Assembly (NCBI RefSeq): GCF_000306255.2
Contig: NZ_AKWY02000034.1
Location: 496,001-560,000 of the forward strand
Length of the DNA: 64,000 nt
Origin: Leptospira noguchii serovar Panama str. CZ214
GTDB taxonomy: Bacteria > Spirochaetota > Leptospiria > Leptospirales > Leptospiraceae
Reading direction: 5' to 3'
Shown here: positions 1 through 11,414 of the stretch, piece by piece
Position numbering within the stretch: position 1 is the first letter of the stretch
Layout of the letters: every line of letters begins with the position of its first letter
Program-made: the position numbers and the translations under genes
The notes under the pieces: model-generated
What the model saw: the letters and a program-made list of their open reading frames with translations, nothing else
Database searches by the model: none
What the model was told of the DNA's origin: nothing

Positions 1-1189
1 GATTTCCTGTGTATCCAGATCTTCAGTCTGCAATTCAAAAATCGTCTAAAGATATGGACGATGAGATGAAGAAAATTTTTCTTCCGGGAGGAAAAGTTCC
101 GGAGTTAAAAAGTATTCTAGTTCAAAAAGACCTTGGCAATTCTCTCAAGCTCATTTCCGAAACCGGCGAAAAAGAATTTTATCACGGCAAAATTGCGAAT
201 TCGATTGCAAACGCGATGAAAAAAAACGGAGGGCTTGTCACTCTACAAGATCTGAGCGGTTACAAAGTAATCCAAAAACAAACAGTACATACGACTTACC
301 ACGATTATACGATTTATACGATGCCTCCTCCTTCTTCCGGAATTCATCTACTGACTATGTTGTCTATGGTGGAAACAAAATCTCTAAAAGAAACGTATGA
401 AAGAGACCCGGTGTTATATTATCATTTTATTGTAGAGGCGATGAGAAGGGGTTATGCGGACAGAGCGGTGTTTGGTGGAGATTCGACTTTTACAGAAATT
501 CCGATCGGACGTCTTTTATCAAAAAAATATGCGGAAAAAAAAATTTTAGATTTTGATCCTAAAATTGCTTCTAGTAGTTCTTCTTTTTTAAAAACTTTAA
601 ACTTTGGAGTAGAATCTCCACAAACTACTCATATTTCCGTTATGGATCGAGAAGGAAACTCGGTCTCTACAACTCAGTCTATCAATTTTAGATTTGGGGC
701 TTCCGTAGTTGCGCCTGGAACGGGGATTGTGTTAAACGATACAATGGACGATTTTAGTCGGGCTCCTGGAGAACCAAACGTATACGGTTTAATTGGTGCG
801 GAAGCAAATTCGATACTCCCTAAAAAAACTCCTTTGAGCAGTATGTCTCCTACGATCGTATTTAAAAATAAAGAACCTTTTTTAGTTACAGGTGCGCCTG
901 GAGGTTCTTATATCGTAAACGCCGTTTTACAATCTCTGATCTATAATTTAGATTTTAATCTAACTTTGTATGAATCCGTAGCTAGGGGAAGGATACATCA
1001 TCAATTTTTTCCAGATGCAGTTTTTATAGAAAAATCAGTCAATGAAAGAAACGTATTCGACGGTCTTTCCTTTAAAAAACACGATCTTAGAATTGCTCCG
1101 AACTTTGCGAAACTATTTTCTGTCAAAAGAGAGAATGGAATGCTCTATGGGGCTTGTGATCCACGTGGAGAAGGGGCAACAGGCGGACT

Positions 1190-1193
<4 letters not shown>
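1..1193 (+). CDS. ggt: Gamma-glutamyltransferase (glutathione hydrolase), 3' part only
   Basis: The gene enters from before the window: the reading frame is open from base 3, so the GTG at base 9 is not a real start. The product cleaves the gamma-glutamyl bond of glutathione, normally in the periplasm. What is visible is the end of the large subunit and the whole small subunit. The autoprocessing and catalytic threonine is the first Thr of TTHISVMD (codon near base 625), followed by the glycine-rich GASVVAPGTG and LNDTMDDFS segments that line the active site, and by GAPGGS in the oxyanion region. The TGA stop overlaps the TTG start of gshA by 3 bases (TTGA), so the two are almost certainly co-transcribed. 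The N-terminal signal peptide lies outside the window. Confidence 0.93.
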
Positions 1194-2739
<1,546 letters not shown>

Positions 2740-2752
<13 letters not shown>

Positions 2753-3771
2753 AATTGAAACCGGGAGAATTTCTTTCTCCGGAAAAATTTGTTCTAGAAG
2801 GATTTGAAGATTTGGAAATTTCTACTCAGATTGTACTGAGAGATGCTCTCAATCGAGGATTAGAAGTAGAGATTTTAGATCGTAAAAATCATTTTTTAAG
2901 ACTGAAAAATCAAAACGGACTTGTTCAATACGTAAAGGAAGCTTCTAAAACCGTACTGGATTCTTATATAACTTTTCTTGTGATGGAAAATAAAACGATT
3001 TCAAAAATTATAATGTACGAATATGGCCTTCAAGTGCCTGCGGGAGATAGTTTTGTAGACCCAGAGTCTGCTTTGTTTTTTTTGCAAAAGAGTTTAGATC
3101 GAAAAATGGTAGTAAAACCTGTAACCACAAATTTCGGAATTGGAATATCAATTTTACCTCCTAAGACCTCCGAAGAAGACGCCAAAAAAGCGATCAAAAT
3201 AGCATTCAATCATTCCGAATCTGTCATCGTGGAAGAGTTTGTGGAAGGAAATGAATATCGTTTTTTAGTGATTGGAGAAGAAACCGTAGCGGTTTGTAAT
3301 CGGATTCCGGCTAACGTTATTGGAAATGGAATTAATACAATCCAAGATCTTGTATCTTTTAAAAACGAAGATCCAAGAAGAGGGGTAGGGCATGTGACCC
3401 CTTTGGAAAAAATTCAGTTAGGCGACACTGAGTTAGACGTTTTACAACAATCCGGTTTTACTAAGGACTCAATTCCAACAAAAGATCAAAAAGTATTTTT
3501 AAGAAAAAATTCTAACATAAGCACCGGGGGAGATTCTATGGATGTGACTGATCTTGCACATTCATATTATAAAGAACTTGCTGTAAAGGCTGCGCGGTCA
3601 GTGAGTGCCAAGATATGCGGGGTAGATATTATTTTACGAGATTTGGAAAAAAAGGGTGATTATAGAATTTTAGAATTAAATTTCAATCCGGTTTTATACA
3701 TTCATAATTATCCATATGAAGGTAAGAATAGAGACGTAGGAAATAAAATTTTAGACTTACTTGGTTTTTAA
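2740..3771 (+). CDS. ATP-grasp ligase resembling the C-terminal half of bifunctional GshF; probable glutathione synthase
   Basis: The 343-residue product is an ATP-grasp protein. VVKPVTTNFGIGIS (near residue 125) is the ATP-binding lysine and glycine loop, VIVEEFVEGNEYRFLVIG the next strand pair, and ILELNFNPVLYIHNYP the C-terminal metal-binding end. This pattern is that of the second domain of GshF/GshAB and of cyanophycin synthetase, not of E. coli GshB. Because it follows gshA with a 13-base overlap, it most likely adds glycine to gamma-glutamylcysteine. If so, the pathway combines a proteobacterial-type first enzyme with a GshF-type second enzyme as separate proteins. Its end overlaps the convergent glutaredoxin gene by 4 bases. 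Other amino-acid ligase roles cannot be excluded. Confidence 0.82.
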
Positions 3772-4010
3772 AGATTTTTTTTAAGTTTTACATATTTTAC
3801 AATATCTCTGGATTCATACATACGTATATCTCCATCTACTAAAAAAGGAACCTGACTTTTTCCACCTAGTTGAATTACTTCTTCTCTTCCGGGAGTTCCA
3901 CGGCTGGCTTCTATGAGTTCATAGTCTTTTTCAGGGACGAGTCCCATTTTTTGAAACTCGTCTCTTACATAGGAGCAGTAAGGACAGGATTGAAAGTGAT
4001 ATAATTTCAT
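3768..4010 (-). CDS. Glutaredoxin-like protein, dithiol CPYC type
   Basis: This 80-residue thioredoxin-fold protein carries CPYC at residues 9-12, the classic dithiol glutaredoxin active site, then QVPFLVD with the cis-proline near residue 55 and an MYESRDIVKYV helix that would bind glutathione. The fold resembles the N-terminal domain of glutathione transferases as well as small glutaredoxins. Expected role: glutathione-dependent reduction of disulfides in the cytoplasm. It overlaps the upstream CGFS glutaredoxin gene by 4 bases (ATGA) and is last in a bolA-grxD-grx operon. It faces the glutathione synthesis operon tail to tail, so the cofactor and its user are neighbours. Confidence 0.9.
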   Translation of the reverse strand: MKLYHFQSCPYCSYVRDEFQKMGLVPEKDYELIEASRGTPGREEVIQLGGKSQVPFLVDGDIRMYESRDIVKYVKLKKNL

Positions 4011-4330
4011 CCTGCGTTTAAGATCCCTACTTTTTTCTGAAGATCTCCTGTTTTAGCCATCTCTACTATAATATCGTGACCGCCTATAAATTCTCCGTTG
4101 ATATAGAGTTGTGGGATTGTAGGCCAGTTTGCATATTCCTTGATTCCTTGGCGCATCGTTTCGTCTGATAAGACATTAAAAGATCCAAATTGAATTCCTA
4201 AACTTTTCAATACGTTAGACACACCGGCGGAAAAACCACACATAGGAGCTTCTGGGGTTCCTTTCATAAATAAAAAGACCTTGTTTGTTCCAATTAAACC
4301 GTCTATTTTTTGTTTTAATTCATCGTTCAT
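4007..4330 (-). CDS. grxD: Monothiol glutaredoxin, Grx4/GrxD type
   Basis: The 107-residue product has the CGFS active site (residues 31-34) preceded by KGTPEAPM, then WPTIPQLYINGEFIGG with the cis-proline and the GG turn that contacts glutathione. These are the marks of the monothiol glutaredoxins that carry [2Fe-2S] clusters bridged by glutathione. In this family the usual partner is a BolA protein, and a bolA gene sits directly upstream with a 4-base overlap. That makes a Grx4-BolA iron-sulfur handling pair the natural reading. Length and motifs are complete. Confidence 0.95.
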   Translation of the reverse strand: MNDELKQKIDGLIGTNKVFLFMKGTPEAPMCGFSAGVSNVLKSLGIQFGSFNVLSDETMRQGIKEYANWPTIPQLYINGEFIGGHDIIVEMAKTGDLQKKVGILNAG

Positions 4331-4554
4331 TCTTGTATCCTCGTTTCTAACGCTAAAGCGTGTACTTCTTGTTTTAGTTCTTCTTTGAGAGTTTCATATA
4401 CCATTCTATGTTGTTCTAAAATGGATTTACCTTCAAATCCTTTGTAAATTACAACTGCTTTGATATGTACTCCGTCTCGATAAGGATCTAGGATCGTTAC
4501 CTTAGAATCGGGAAGGCCAGATTCTATTTTATTTTTGATTTCATCTATTGTCAT
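4327..4554 (-). CDS. BolA family protein, short form
   Basis: This 75-residue protein has the BolA fold signature: an N-terminal helix, DGVHIKAVVIYKGFEG strands, then LEQHRMVYETLKEEL with the conserved HRMVY and a terminal VHALALET strand. The invariant histidine is in QHRMVY. BolA proteins bind CGFS glutaredoxins across a [2Fe-2S] cluster, and this gene is the first of a three-gene operon with grxD and a second glutaredoxin. It lacks the extended loop of canonical BolA that is present in the paralogue at 5658-5921. A function in iron-sulfur cluster trafficking is inferred from family and neighbours. Confidence 0.92.
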   Translation of the reverse strand: MTIDEIKNKIESGLPDSKVTILDPYRDGVHIKAVVIYKGFEGKSILEQHRMVYETLKEELKQEVHALALETRIQE

Positions 4555-5110
4555 CGTTCTTTCTTTGTTAGACTTCAGTCCAGGCTAATTTTTTTAGGAA
4601 GATCTTAGTTTTAGAATTTAGAAAGCCGTTTTTGTTACAATCCCAAATTGAAATGTTTTGTACGGTATTTTAGTCAAGATTTCTTTGTTACAAAAATAAA
4701 ATCGATCCAATCTAAAATGGAAATTTTTGAGTTTTGTTAGAATTGATTTTAAAAATGATTTAAGTTCTATTTTATAAAATTGTCTTTTTTCAGACAAATT
4801 GATAAAGGTTTTTTGTACTAAAGTATGTTTTAAAATTGTAAAGAATACAAATCATACGGGTTATAAAAGATACATTTAGAATACAGACGAATTTTGTATG
4901 TTCTATACTGATGGAAGTGATATTTTCTAGAAATAGCAATCATATCTTAATTCTCTAAAATATTGATTCGTGCTTGTTTTTCAAAGAAAATGTCAGGCGA
5001 TTTTATCTACTACTGTTTTTAGTTTTTTGTTCTGAGCTTATCTTATGTGCGTAAGATTACTCATTTCTATTAAATTGAGTACATAAATGCTTATCACAAA
5101 GTGTCGTTTT
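4555..5110. other. Gene-free AT-rich spacer upstream of bolA
   Basis: This stretch precedes bolA on the minus strand and must hold its promoter. It is AT-rich, with several runs of A or T. I see no credible reading frame, RNA gene or strong hairpin. It ends where the MITE-like element at 5111 begins. Confidence 0.6.
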
Positions 5111-5447
5111 ACGTAAGTTCGACGTAAGAGAATGAGAAAGAATTTTTTAAAAATAGGAGTTCCTACAATTTAGTGGATAGAGATTAGATTTCAGAAGAGA
5201 AAAAGAAAGTTTTCTTTGTGTTAGTTCCCACATTTTAAGAATTGATTTGTAAAACTAGTGTTTGTGTTAGTTCCCACATTTTAAGAATTGATCTATAAAA
5301 TCAGTGTTTGTGTTAGTTCCCACATTTTAAGTCACATTACAGATTTTTAACATTCATTTTTTCTGGTTCGAGTTTAGAAAGTGCCACATTTATTTTTTAT
5401 GGAAAAATCAAGTTTTATAAAACAAATTTCTTACATCGAACTCATGT
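5111..5447. mobile_element. MITE-like non-coding element with terminal inverted repeats (copy 1)
   Basis: Bases 5111-5129 and the reverse complement of 5429-5447 agree at 16 of 19 positions, giving imperfect terminal inverted repeats built on the core GAGTTCGAYGTAAGA. The interior has no gene. Its left 50 bases and right 120 bases closely resemble the element at 19917-20149, including the words AATGAGAAAG, ATTTTTTAAAAATA and TTAAGTCACATTACA. Copy 1 is about 104 bp longer, mainly because it holds extra copies of a 46-bp tandem unit. No transposase is encoded, so it would have to be moved in trans, if it is mobile at all. The mobile nature is inference. Confidence 0.6.
5215..5331. repeat. 46-bp tandem repeat, about 2.5 copies
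   Basis: Near-identical units begin at 5215, 5261 and 5307, a period of exactly 46 bp. Each starts TTTGTGTTAGTTCCCACATT. The third copy breaks off after about 25 bases into unique sequence. The element at 19917-20149 carries only about one unit at the matching place, so copy number differs between loci within this genome. I recall that some Leptospira MLVA typing loci have 46-bp repeats, but I cannot confirm that this is one of them. Confidence 0.9.
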
Positions 5448-5487
5448 TGTATTATGTTTCATGCAATTGATTAGCTGGAATTTAAGA

Positions 5488-5525
5488 CGTTATCCGGCAA
5501 CGAAGGATAACGCCCCGATTTTTTT
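5488..5525 (+). terminator. Intrinsic-terminator-like hairpin on the plus strand with no plus-strand gene upstream
   Basis: CGTTATCC (5488-5495) and GGATAACG (5505-5512) form a perfect 8-bp stem with a 9-base loop, followed by CCCCGA and seven T residues (5519-5525). This is the shape of a Rho-independent terminator for plus-strand transcription. The nearest plus-strand gene ends at 3771, 1.7 kb away, so it may end a small RNA. In the minus direction the sequence after the stem is not T-rich, so it does not obviously serve the bolA gene at 5658. A TATTAT box lies at 5450-5455. Confidence 0.5.
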
Positions 5526-5657
5526 ACACCTGAATTCACAGGATTGAAGTGTAAACTATTTGATTGTGTATTTAAATTTTATTATGTAGTTTTGATTAAA
5601 ATTCGAAAGCTTACTTTTGTTTGGGAGAACTTAAATTATAGATAGAATAGCAGACTT

Positions 5658-5921
5658 TTAAGAACTCGTTTCTAAAATAATTGCGTGTAAACCTCTATCC
5701 ATCCAGGGTTTAAGAATGGAATATACCATTCTATGTTGTTCTAATTTAGGTTTTCCTAAAAAACTAGAAGAGACTAATACAATTTTAATATGAGTGCCTT
5801 CCGGTTTATTTTCCGGATTTCCGGTGTGACCTGAGTGTTGTGTACTAAAATCTTCCACTTCTATATAAGAAGGATTTAAATAAGAAATTAATTGAGAACG
5901 AATTTCTTCTTTGAAGCTCAT
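5658..5921 (-). CDS. BolA family protein, long-loop form
   Basis: The 87-residue protein has the BolA core THIKIVLVSSSFLG, then LEQHRMVYSILKPWMD and a final LHAIILET strand. Between the first helix and the strands lies a loop with HSGHTGNPENKPEG, like the loop in canonical E. coli BolA that supplies an extra histidine for cluster binding. It is a paralogue of the BolA at 4327-4554. Here it is the last gene of a run with the YadG/YadH exporter, three bases after yadH, and no glutaredoxin is adjacent. The role is probably iron-sulfur sensing or trafficking, inferred from family only. Confidence 0.88.
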   Translation of the reverse strand: MSFKEEIRSQLISYLNPSYIEVEDFSTQHSGHTGNPENKPEGTHIKIVLVSSSFLGKPKLEQHRMVYSILKPWMDRGLHAIILETSS

Positions 5922-5924
5922 AGA

Positions 5925-6698
5925 CTAGTTTCGGATTCCGATTCCTTTTTTTAATAGATATACGGAAAGAATATAAAAGGATAAGGTTGCAACTCCAATC
6001 ATAGAAAGTGCAAACCAAGGATGAATGTCACTGATTCCTAAAAATCCGTAACGGAACGAATTAACCATATATAAAATAGGATTTAATTTGGAAACGTTCT
6101 GCCAAAAAGGAGGAAGCATCTGAATGGAATAAAATACTCCGCCTAAATAAGTCAAAGGAGTCAAAATGAAAGTGGGAATGATTGTCACGTCGTCGAATTT
6201 TTTAGCGTATAAGGCGTTTAAAAATCCTCCAATTGAAAATAAAAGAGAGCTTAAGAATACGGTTGCAATTAACATAGGAAAATTATAAACTTCTAATTTT
6301 GTAAAAAATAAAGAAATCGCGATTACTAAAATTCCCACTAGAATTCCTCGGATCACTCCACCGATTGTATAGCCCAAAACGATTAAGGATGGTGGTGTGG
6401 GGGACACTAAAATTTCCTCTATGTTTTTTTGAAACTTGGCTCCGAAAAAAGAAGATACCACATTGTTATACGAATTGATGATCACAGACATCATCACAAG
6501 GCCAGGAACGATAAATTGAATATAAGTGTGATTCCCTATGTTTCCTATTTGAGAACCGACTAACTTTCCGAATATGATAAAGTAAAGTGAGATTGTGATT
6601 CCAGGAGGAATGATTGTCTGAATCCAGATTCTTAGAATTCGAACTGTTTCTTTAATGACTATGGTCTTAAATGCGTTATATTTTTCAAATAGGTTCAT
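5925..6698 (-). CDS. yadH: ABC-2 type exporter permease, YadH family
   Basis: This 257-residue membrane protein has about six hydrophobic segments and the ABC-2 permease pattern: NPILYMVNSFRYGFLG before the last helix, and a long extracellular loop around YLGGVFYSIQMLPPFW. Its length equals that of E. coli YadH (about 256). It overlaps the ATPase gene yadG by 4 bases, so the two form one transporter. The substrate of YadGH exporters is not established. A bolA gene follows three bases later. Confidence 0.9.
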   Translation of the reverse strand: MNLFEKYNAFKTIVIKETVRILRIWIQTIIPPGITISLYFIIFGKLVGSQIGNIGNHTYIQFIVPGLVMMSVIINSYNNVVSSFFGAKFQKNIEEILVSPTPPSLIVLGYTIGGVIRGILVGILVIAISLFFTKLEVYNFPMLIATVFLSSLLFSIGGFLNALYAKKFDDVTIIPTFILTPLTYLGGVFYSIQMLPPFWQNVSKLNPILYMVNSFRYGFLGISDIHPWFALSMIGVATLSFYILSVYLLKKGIGIRN

Positions 6699-7612
6699 AG
6701 TTTTTTCTCCACCAACTTTAGGAATAGTTCTTCTAAGCGGTTGGATTTGTTTCTCATACTACTAATTTTAATTTTGTTTTGGTCTAAAATTTTAAATAAA
6801 TCGTTTAAAGAAGCGTCTCCATAGATGGAAACTTCTAAAGTTGAGTTGTCTGTTTGTTTAATTTCTACTCCCGGAATCGTTTTATAAGAATTGAGATGCC
6901 CAGTAAAATCTAATATAAAGGTTTCGTGATCTAATTTTTGGAGCAATTCTTTCATAGAAGTGTTTTCTACGATTTTTCCCTGATCTATGATGGCTATATT
7001 TCTGCACAGACTTTCTGCTTCTTCTAAGTAATGAGTAGTAAGAATCACAGTGACACCGGAAGAATTTAATTTTTGTAGAAATTCCCAGAGAGACCTTCTG
7101 AGTTCAATATCTACGCCGGCAGTTGGTTCATCTAAAATTAAAATTTTAGGATTGTGAATGAGAGCCCTTGCGATCATTAACCTTCGTTTCATTCCTCCGG
7201 AGAGTCTGCCGGCGGCTTCTTTTCTTTTTTCATATAGTCCGAGTTGTTGTAGATATTCTTCGGATCGTTCCATCGCTAACTTACGATCCATTCCGTAGTA
7301 ACCACCTTGGTTGACTACAATCTGACTCACTCTTTCAAAAATATTAAAATTAAATTCTTGAGGGACAACGCCGATATACGATTTTGCTTTAGAAAGATTC
7401 GTATCTAAATCCGCGTCAAAAATCTGAACCTTGCCGGAGGTTTTATTTACGAGCGAACTTAAAATACCGATTGTGGTAGACTTTCCGGCTCCGTTTGGAC
7501 CTAAAAGTGCAAAAAAGTCTCCCTTCTCTACGTTTAGGCTGATTCCTTTGAGAGCTGTGATTCCACCCGAGTATGTTTTGACTAAATTTTCAATTTGCAA
7601 TGCAAACTTCAT
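6695..7612 (-). CDS. yadG: ABC exporter ATP-binding protein, YadG family
   Basis: The 305-residue ATPase has Walker [10 protein letters not shown] near residue 38, the Q-loop VPQEFNFN, signature LSGGMKRR, Walker [11 protein letters not shown] and the H-loop histidine in LTTHYLEE. Long stretches such as [14 protein letters not shown] and GVDIELRRS read like E. coli YadG, and the C-terminal [16 protein letters not shown] tail is also typical of that subfamily. It pairs with the permease gene that overlaps it by 4 bases. It starts 15 bases after the disulfide reductase gene and is probably co-transcribed with it. Confidence 0.93.
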   Translation of the reverse strand: MKFALQIENLVKTYSGGITALKGISLNVEKGDFFALLGPNGAGKSTTIGILSSLVNKTSGKVQIFDADLDTNLSKAKSYIGVVPQEFNFNIFERVSQIVVNQGGYYGMDRKLAMERSEEYLQQLGLYEKRKEAAGRLSGGMKRRLMIARALIHNPKILILDEPTAGVDIELRRSLWEFLQKLNSSGVTVILTTHYLEEAESLCRNIAIIDQGKIVENTSMKELLQKLDHETFILDFTGHLNSYKTIPGVEIKQTDNSTLEVSIYGDASLNDLFKILDQNKIKISSMRNKSNRLEELFLKLVEKKL

Positions 7613-7627
7613 AAATTTTGAATATTC

Positions 7628-9013
7628 CTATTGTTCTTTGGGTTGTAAAAGTTCATTTGCTTTTCTGGCGGCATTTCTTGCAATTTCGGGTAACGCAGGA
7701 TGTACGTAGATCATTTTTAAAAGATCGTCTAAGGTGCCATTCATCGTCATTAGAAGGATAAAAAGATGAATCAAGTTCGAAGCCTCGTCTCCGATTGCGT
7801 GTGCTCCCAAAACTTTTCTAGACTTTTTATCTACTAGAATTTTTACAAATCCGGAGTCGGATAATCTAGCCATTCCGGTAGCGCTGGCGCTGTATGGATT
7901 TTTTGCGGCTATATAGTCTATTCCTTCTTGAATCAGTTGTTCTTCCGTTTTGCCTACTTTGGCGACTTGAGGATGTGTAAAAACTGCGTGTGGAACCGGA
8001 GGATATTCGATAGGAATTCTTTTTTTTTCCTGGTATAAGGTACGAAATAAAAATTCCCCTTCAAAATTTACGGAATGTCTATAAAAATATTTTCCAGTAA
8101 TATCGCCTAACGCATACACACCGGGAGAAGTAGTTTCTAAATATTCGTTTACGACTATATATCCGTTCGGGTCCGTCTGTATTTTAGTGTTCTGTAAATT
8201 CAAAAGATCTGTGTTGGGTCTAATTCCGGTAGCCACTAAAAGAGCATCGGATTGAAGCAAAATTGTTTTTCTTTGAAAAATTACTTCTACATAAAATAAA
8301 TTTTCTTTATATTCTATTTTTTGAATATTTGTGTGTAGAAATACTTTATGGTTTTTTGTAAAAATTCTTTCGAACTCCTCAACTATATCTTTGTCCTCAT
8401 TTTTGAGCATTTTGTTTCGGACCAGAAAAGTCACTTCACTGCCGAAAGAGGAATAAGCAAAACCTAGTTCTAACGCTATAAAACCACCTCCGATTACAAT
8501 CATAGATTTTGGAAGATCGGTTCTTCTAAGCGCCTCTCTACTTGTCATAAAAGGGGTTCCTGCAAGTCCAGGAATATCCGGAATTGCAGGTCTTGCACCG
8601 GAAGCGATAAAAATTTTTTTTGCAGTCAGTTGTTCTCCATTTACCGTAATTATCTTATCCGAGACAAAACTAGCGGTTCCGGAGATATAAGTAATGTTTG
8701 GATTTTTATCATAAGCGGGAAGAATAGAAGCGGATTCATCGTCTACGGTTTTAGAAATCCTTTCTACAAGAGTTTTAAAATCCACTTTGGGTTTTTCCGG
8801 AAATGAAATCTGAAACTTTTCTGAATGTTTTGCCAAAGAAAGGATTTCCGCCGGATAGATTAACATCTTAGAAGGAATACATCCTCGATTGAGACAGGTG
8901 CCGCCTGGATTTTCTTTTTCGATTACGGCGACCTTATAACCGATTTTAGAAGGAGGAGTGACTAATTTTGTTCCTCCTCCAGTTCCAATTACGATCATAT
9001 CATATTCTTTCAT
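7628..9013 (-). CDS. FAD-dependent pyridine nucleotide-disulfide oxidoreductase (dihydrolipoyl dehydrogenase or mycothione reductase-like)
   Basis: The 461-residue protein has an FAD-binding N terminus ([10 protein letters not shown]), the redox-active disulfide [13 protein letters not shown] near residues 37-49, an NAD(P)-binding [12 protein letters not shown], the FAD-contacting YALGDI, and a C-terminal [12 protein letters not shown] with the HPxxPE catalytic pair. This is the full architecture of dihydrolipoyl dehydrogenase, mercuric and mycothione reductases. No dehydrogenase-complex genes lie nearby, and the neighbours deal with thiols and glutathione-type chemistry, so reduction of a low-molecular-weight disulfide is as likely as lipoamide. 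The substrate cannot be set from sequence. Confidence 0.85.
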   Translation of the reverse strand: MKEYDMIVIGTGGGTKLVTPPSKIGYKVAVIEKENPGGTCLNRGCIPSKMLIYPAEILSLAKHSEKFQISFPEKPKVDFKTLVERISKTVDDESASILPAYDKNPNITYISGTASFVSDKIITVNGEQLTAKKIFIASGARPAIPDIPGLAGTPFMTSREALRRTDLPKSMIVIGGGFIALELGFAYSSFGSEVTFLVRNKMLKNEDKDIVEEFERIFTKNHKVFLHTNIQKIEYKENLFYVEVIFQRKTILLQSDALLVATGIRPNTDLLNLQNTKIQTDPNGYIVVNEYLETTSPGVYALGDITGKYFYRHSVNFEGEFLFRTLYQEKKRIPIEYPPVPHAVFTHPQVAKVGKTEEQLIQEGIDYIAAKNPYSASATGMARLSDSGFVKILVDKKSRKVLGAHAIGDEASNLIHLFILLMTMNGTLDDLLKMIYVHPALPEIARNAARKANELLQPKEQ

Positions 9014-9135
9014 AAAAAAGAACCGCCTTAGTTACAGATTTAAACCAGTGTCTGAATAGGGCAAATGATTTCTAAAATTAGATTTAAACTAAAATTTCTC
9101 AAAAATTAAATTTAGAAATAAAACTGTATTTCAAT

Positions 9136-9945
9136 TCACCATTTATCTCTCAGAGAACGAATTGAAATAAAAAGTTCTGTGGGAGTTTGATCTAAAAGAC
9201 GTTTCGGAGAAATTTTTATAGAAACGTTTTTTAGAAGTTCAGAAGAAGGACGATCACATTGAAAAAACGTATTGATTCTTTTTTCTTTACCAAGATTGGT
9301 CGTGATAAATTCTACGTTTTGAGATAAACGGGAATGTTCTTTTAAGGTATCAATTGCGTCTTGATTAGAAGGGTTCAGAGATAAAGTGAACTTTAAATTC
9401 GTTTCTAAATAATCATGGCCAGGGTATAAAAAGATTTCTTCTTCTAAAGGATAAAACTGTTCTAAAATTGTTTTTGCAAGAACTACCGGATCTCCTCCTC
9501 GAAAACAATTTCCGACACCGGCGTTAAAGAGAGTATCTCCCGTAAAAATTGCTTTCGGTTTTTGATTTTCTATAAGAAGAATGCAAACGTGACAAAAGGT
9601 ATGACCCGGAGTGTCTAAAATTTCTAGATATTCTTTTGCAGAAGATAGAATCTTATCTCCTTTTTGGACGGGATGAGTTGCATACGGAATTTTTCCGATT
9701 CCTTTCGGATGGGAATAAACTGTGCAGCCGTATCTACGAACCAATCCTTGGTTTCCGGAAGTGTGGTCCGAATGTTCATGTGTATTTATAATAAAATCTA
9801 ATTTCCAACCTTTTTTGTCTAAGAAAGATTCAATTTGATCGGAATCATAAGGATCTATCGAAATCGTTTGAGAGGTTTCTGAATTTTTAAGAATATAGGT
9901 GAAGTTTCTAAGGGGACTATTTGTATAGATTCGATGGATTTCCAG
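9136..9945 (-). CDS. Metallo-beta-lactamase-fold hydrolase, glyoxalase II-like; apparent CTG start
   Basis: From a CTG at 9945 the frame gives a 269-residue protein beginning MEIHRIYTNSPLRNFTYIL, the usual beginning of glyoxalase II-like hydrolases. The metal site is complete only with this start: THEHSDH at residues 55-61, then TPGHTFCH, FTGDTLFNAG and YPGHDY. Starting at the first standard codon (TTG at 9744) would remove 67 residues and the THEHSDH motif. No ATG, GTG or TTG lies in frame between 9744 and the stop codon just upstream. An AGGTG ribosome-binding site sits 5 bases before the CTG and overlaps the end of the STAS gene. The likely role is hydrolysis of a thioester such as S-lactoylglutathione, inferred from fold and neighbours. 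Confidence 0.8.
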   Translation of the reverse strand: MEIHRIYTNSPLRNFTYILKNSETSQTISIDPYDSDQIESFLDKKGWKLDFIINTHEHSDHTSGNQGLVRRYGCTVYSHPKGIGKIPYATHPVQKGDKILSSAKEYLEILDTPGHTFCHVCILLIENQKPKAIFTGDTLFNAGVGNCFRGGDPVVLAKTILEQFYPLEEEIFLYPGHDYLETNLKFTLSLNPSNQDAIDTLKEHSRLSQNVEFITTNLGKEKRINTFFQCDRPSSELLKNVSIKISPKRLLDQTPTELFISIRSLRDKW

Positions 9946-9953
9946 AAGAACAC

Positions 9954-10268
9954 CTAACGAATAATATCCAGATGTTTATCTAAATTCGCGATTTTTAAAA
10001 TAGTCATAACGTCTCTACTGATATTTTTGAGTTTAAGAGAGCCATTTCTTTCTGTTACGTATTTTTGGGAATTAAAAATGGCTCCGATTCCAGAGGAGTC
10101 CAAGTATGCATCTCCCGAAAAATCCAGAATGATTTCCGTAAAACCTTCTCCGTGTTTTTTGATAATCAATTCCTTGAGGGCAAAGGCGTTTTTGAGGCTG
10201 ATACTACCTTGAATTTTGATGGTGCAAGTTGTGCCTTCGGTAAGAATTTCTGTGTTAAAATTTTCCAC
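9954..10268 (-). CDS. STAS-domain protein, anti-sigma factor antagonist type
   Basis: This 104-residue single-domain protein has the STAS pattern: TIKIQGSISLKNAFALKE, then ILDFSGDAYLDSSGIGAIF, where the first Ser of DSSGIG (near residue 58) is the expected phosphorylation site, and a final ILKIANLDKHLDI helix. Such proteins switch partner proteins by binding anti-sigma or other kinases when unphosphorylated. It is first in the minus-strand run and its stop lies 8 bases before the CTG of the glyoxalase-like gene. A SpoIIE-type phosphatase gene exists at 14770-15750, a possible but unproven partner. Confidence 0.9.
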   Translation of the reverse strand: MENFNTEILTEGTTCTIKIQGSISLKNAFALKELIIKKHGEGFTEIILDFSGDAYLDSSGIGAIFNSQKYVTERNGSLKLKNISRDVMTILKIANLDKHLDIIR

Positions 10269-10450
10269 GTCTTTTTGCTCAGAGTCAGTTTAAATCGTAT
10301 TCGATTGATTTACTAGGTAAACAAAATTTTTTTAAGAACTGCTTACCTATAAGAAATTTTTTATAAATAAAAAAGAATTCGCTGGAAATCCTAATAGAAT
10401 CGATAAATTTAGACAACATTTTCTTGAAGATCGGAACTGTTTTTTAATTT

Positions 10451-11407
<957 letters not shown>

Positions 11408-11414
11408 CTTACAG

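Noticed and set aside
5215..5331. CRISPR array
   Set aside because: The 46-bp units are contiguous and near-identical, with no spacers.
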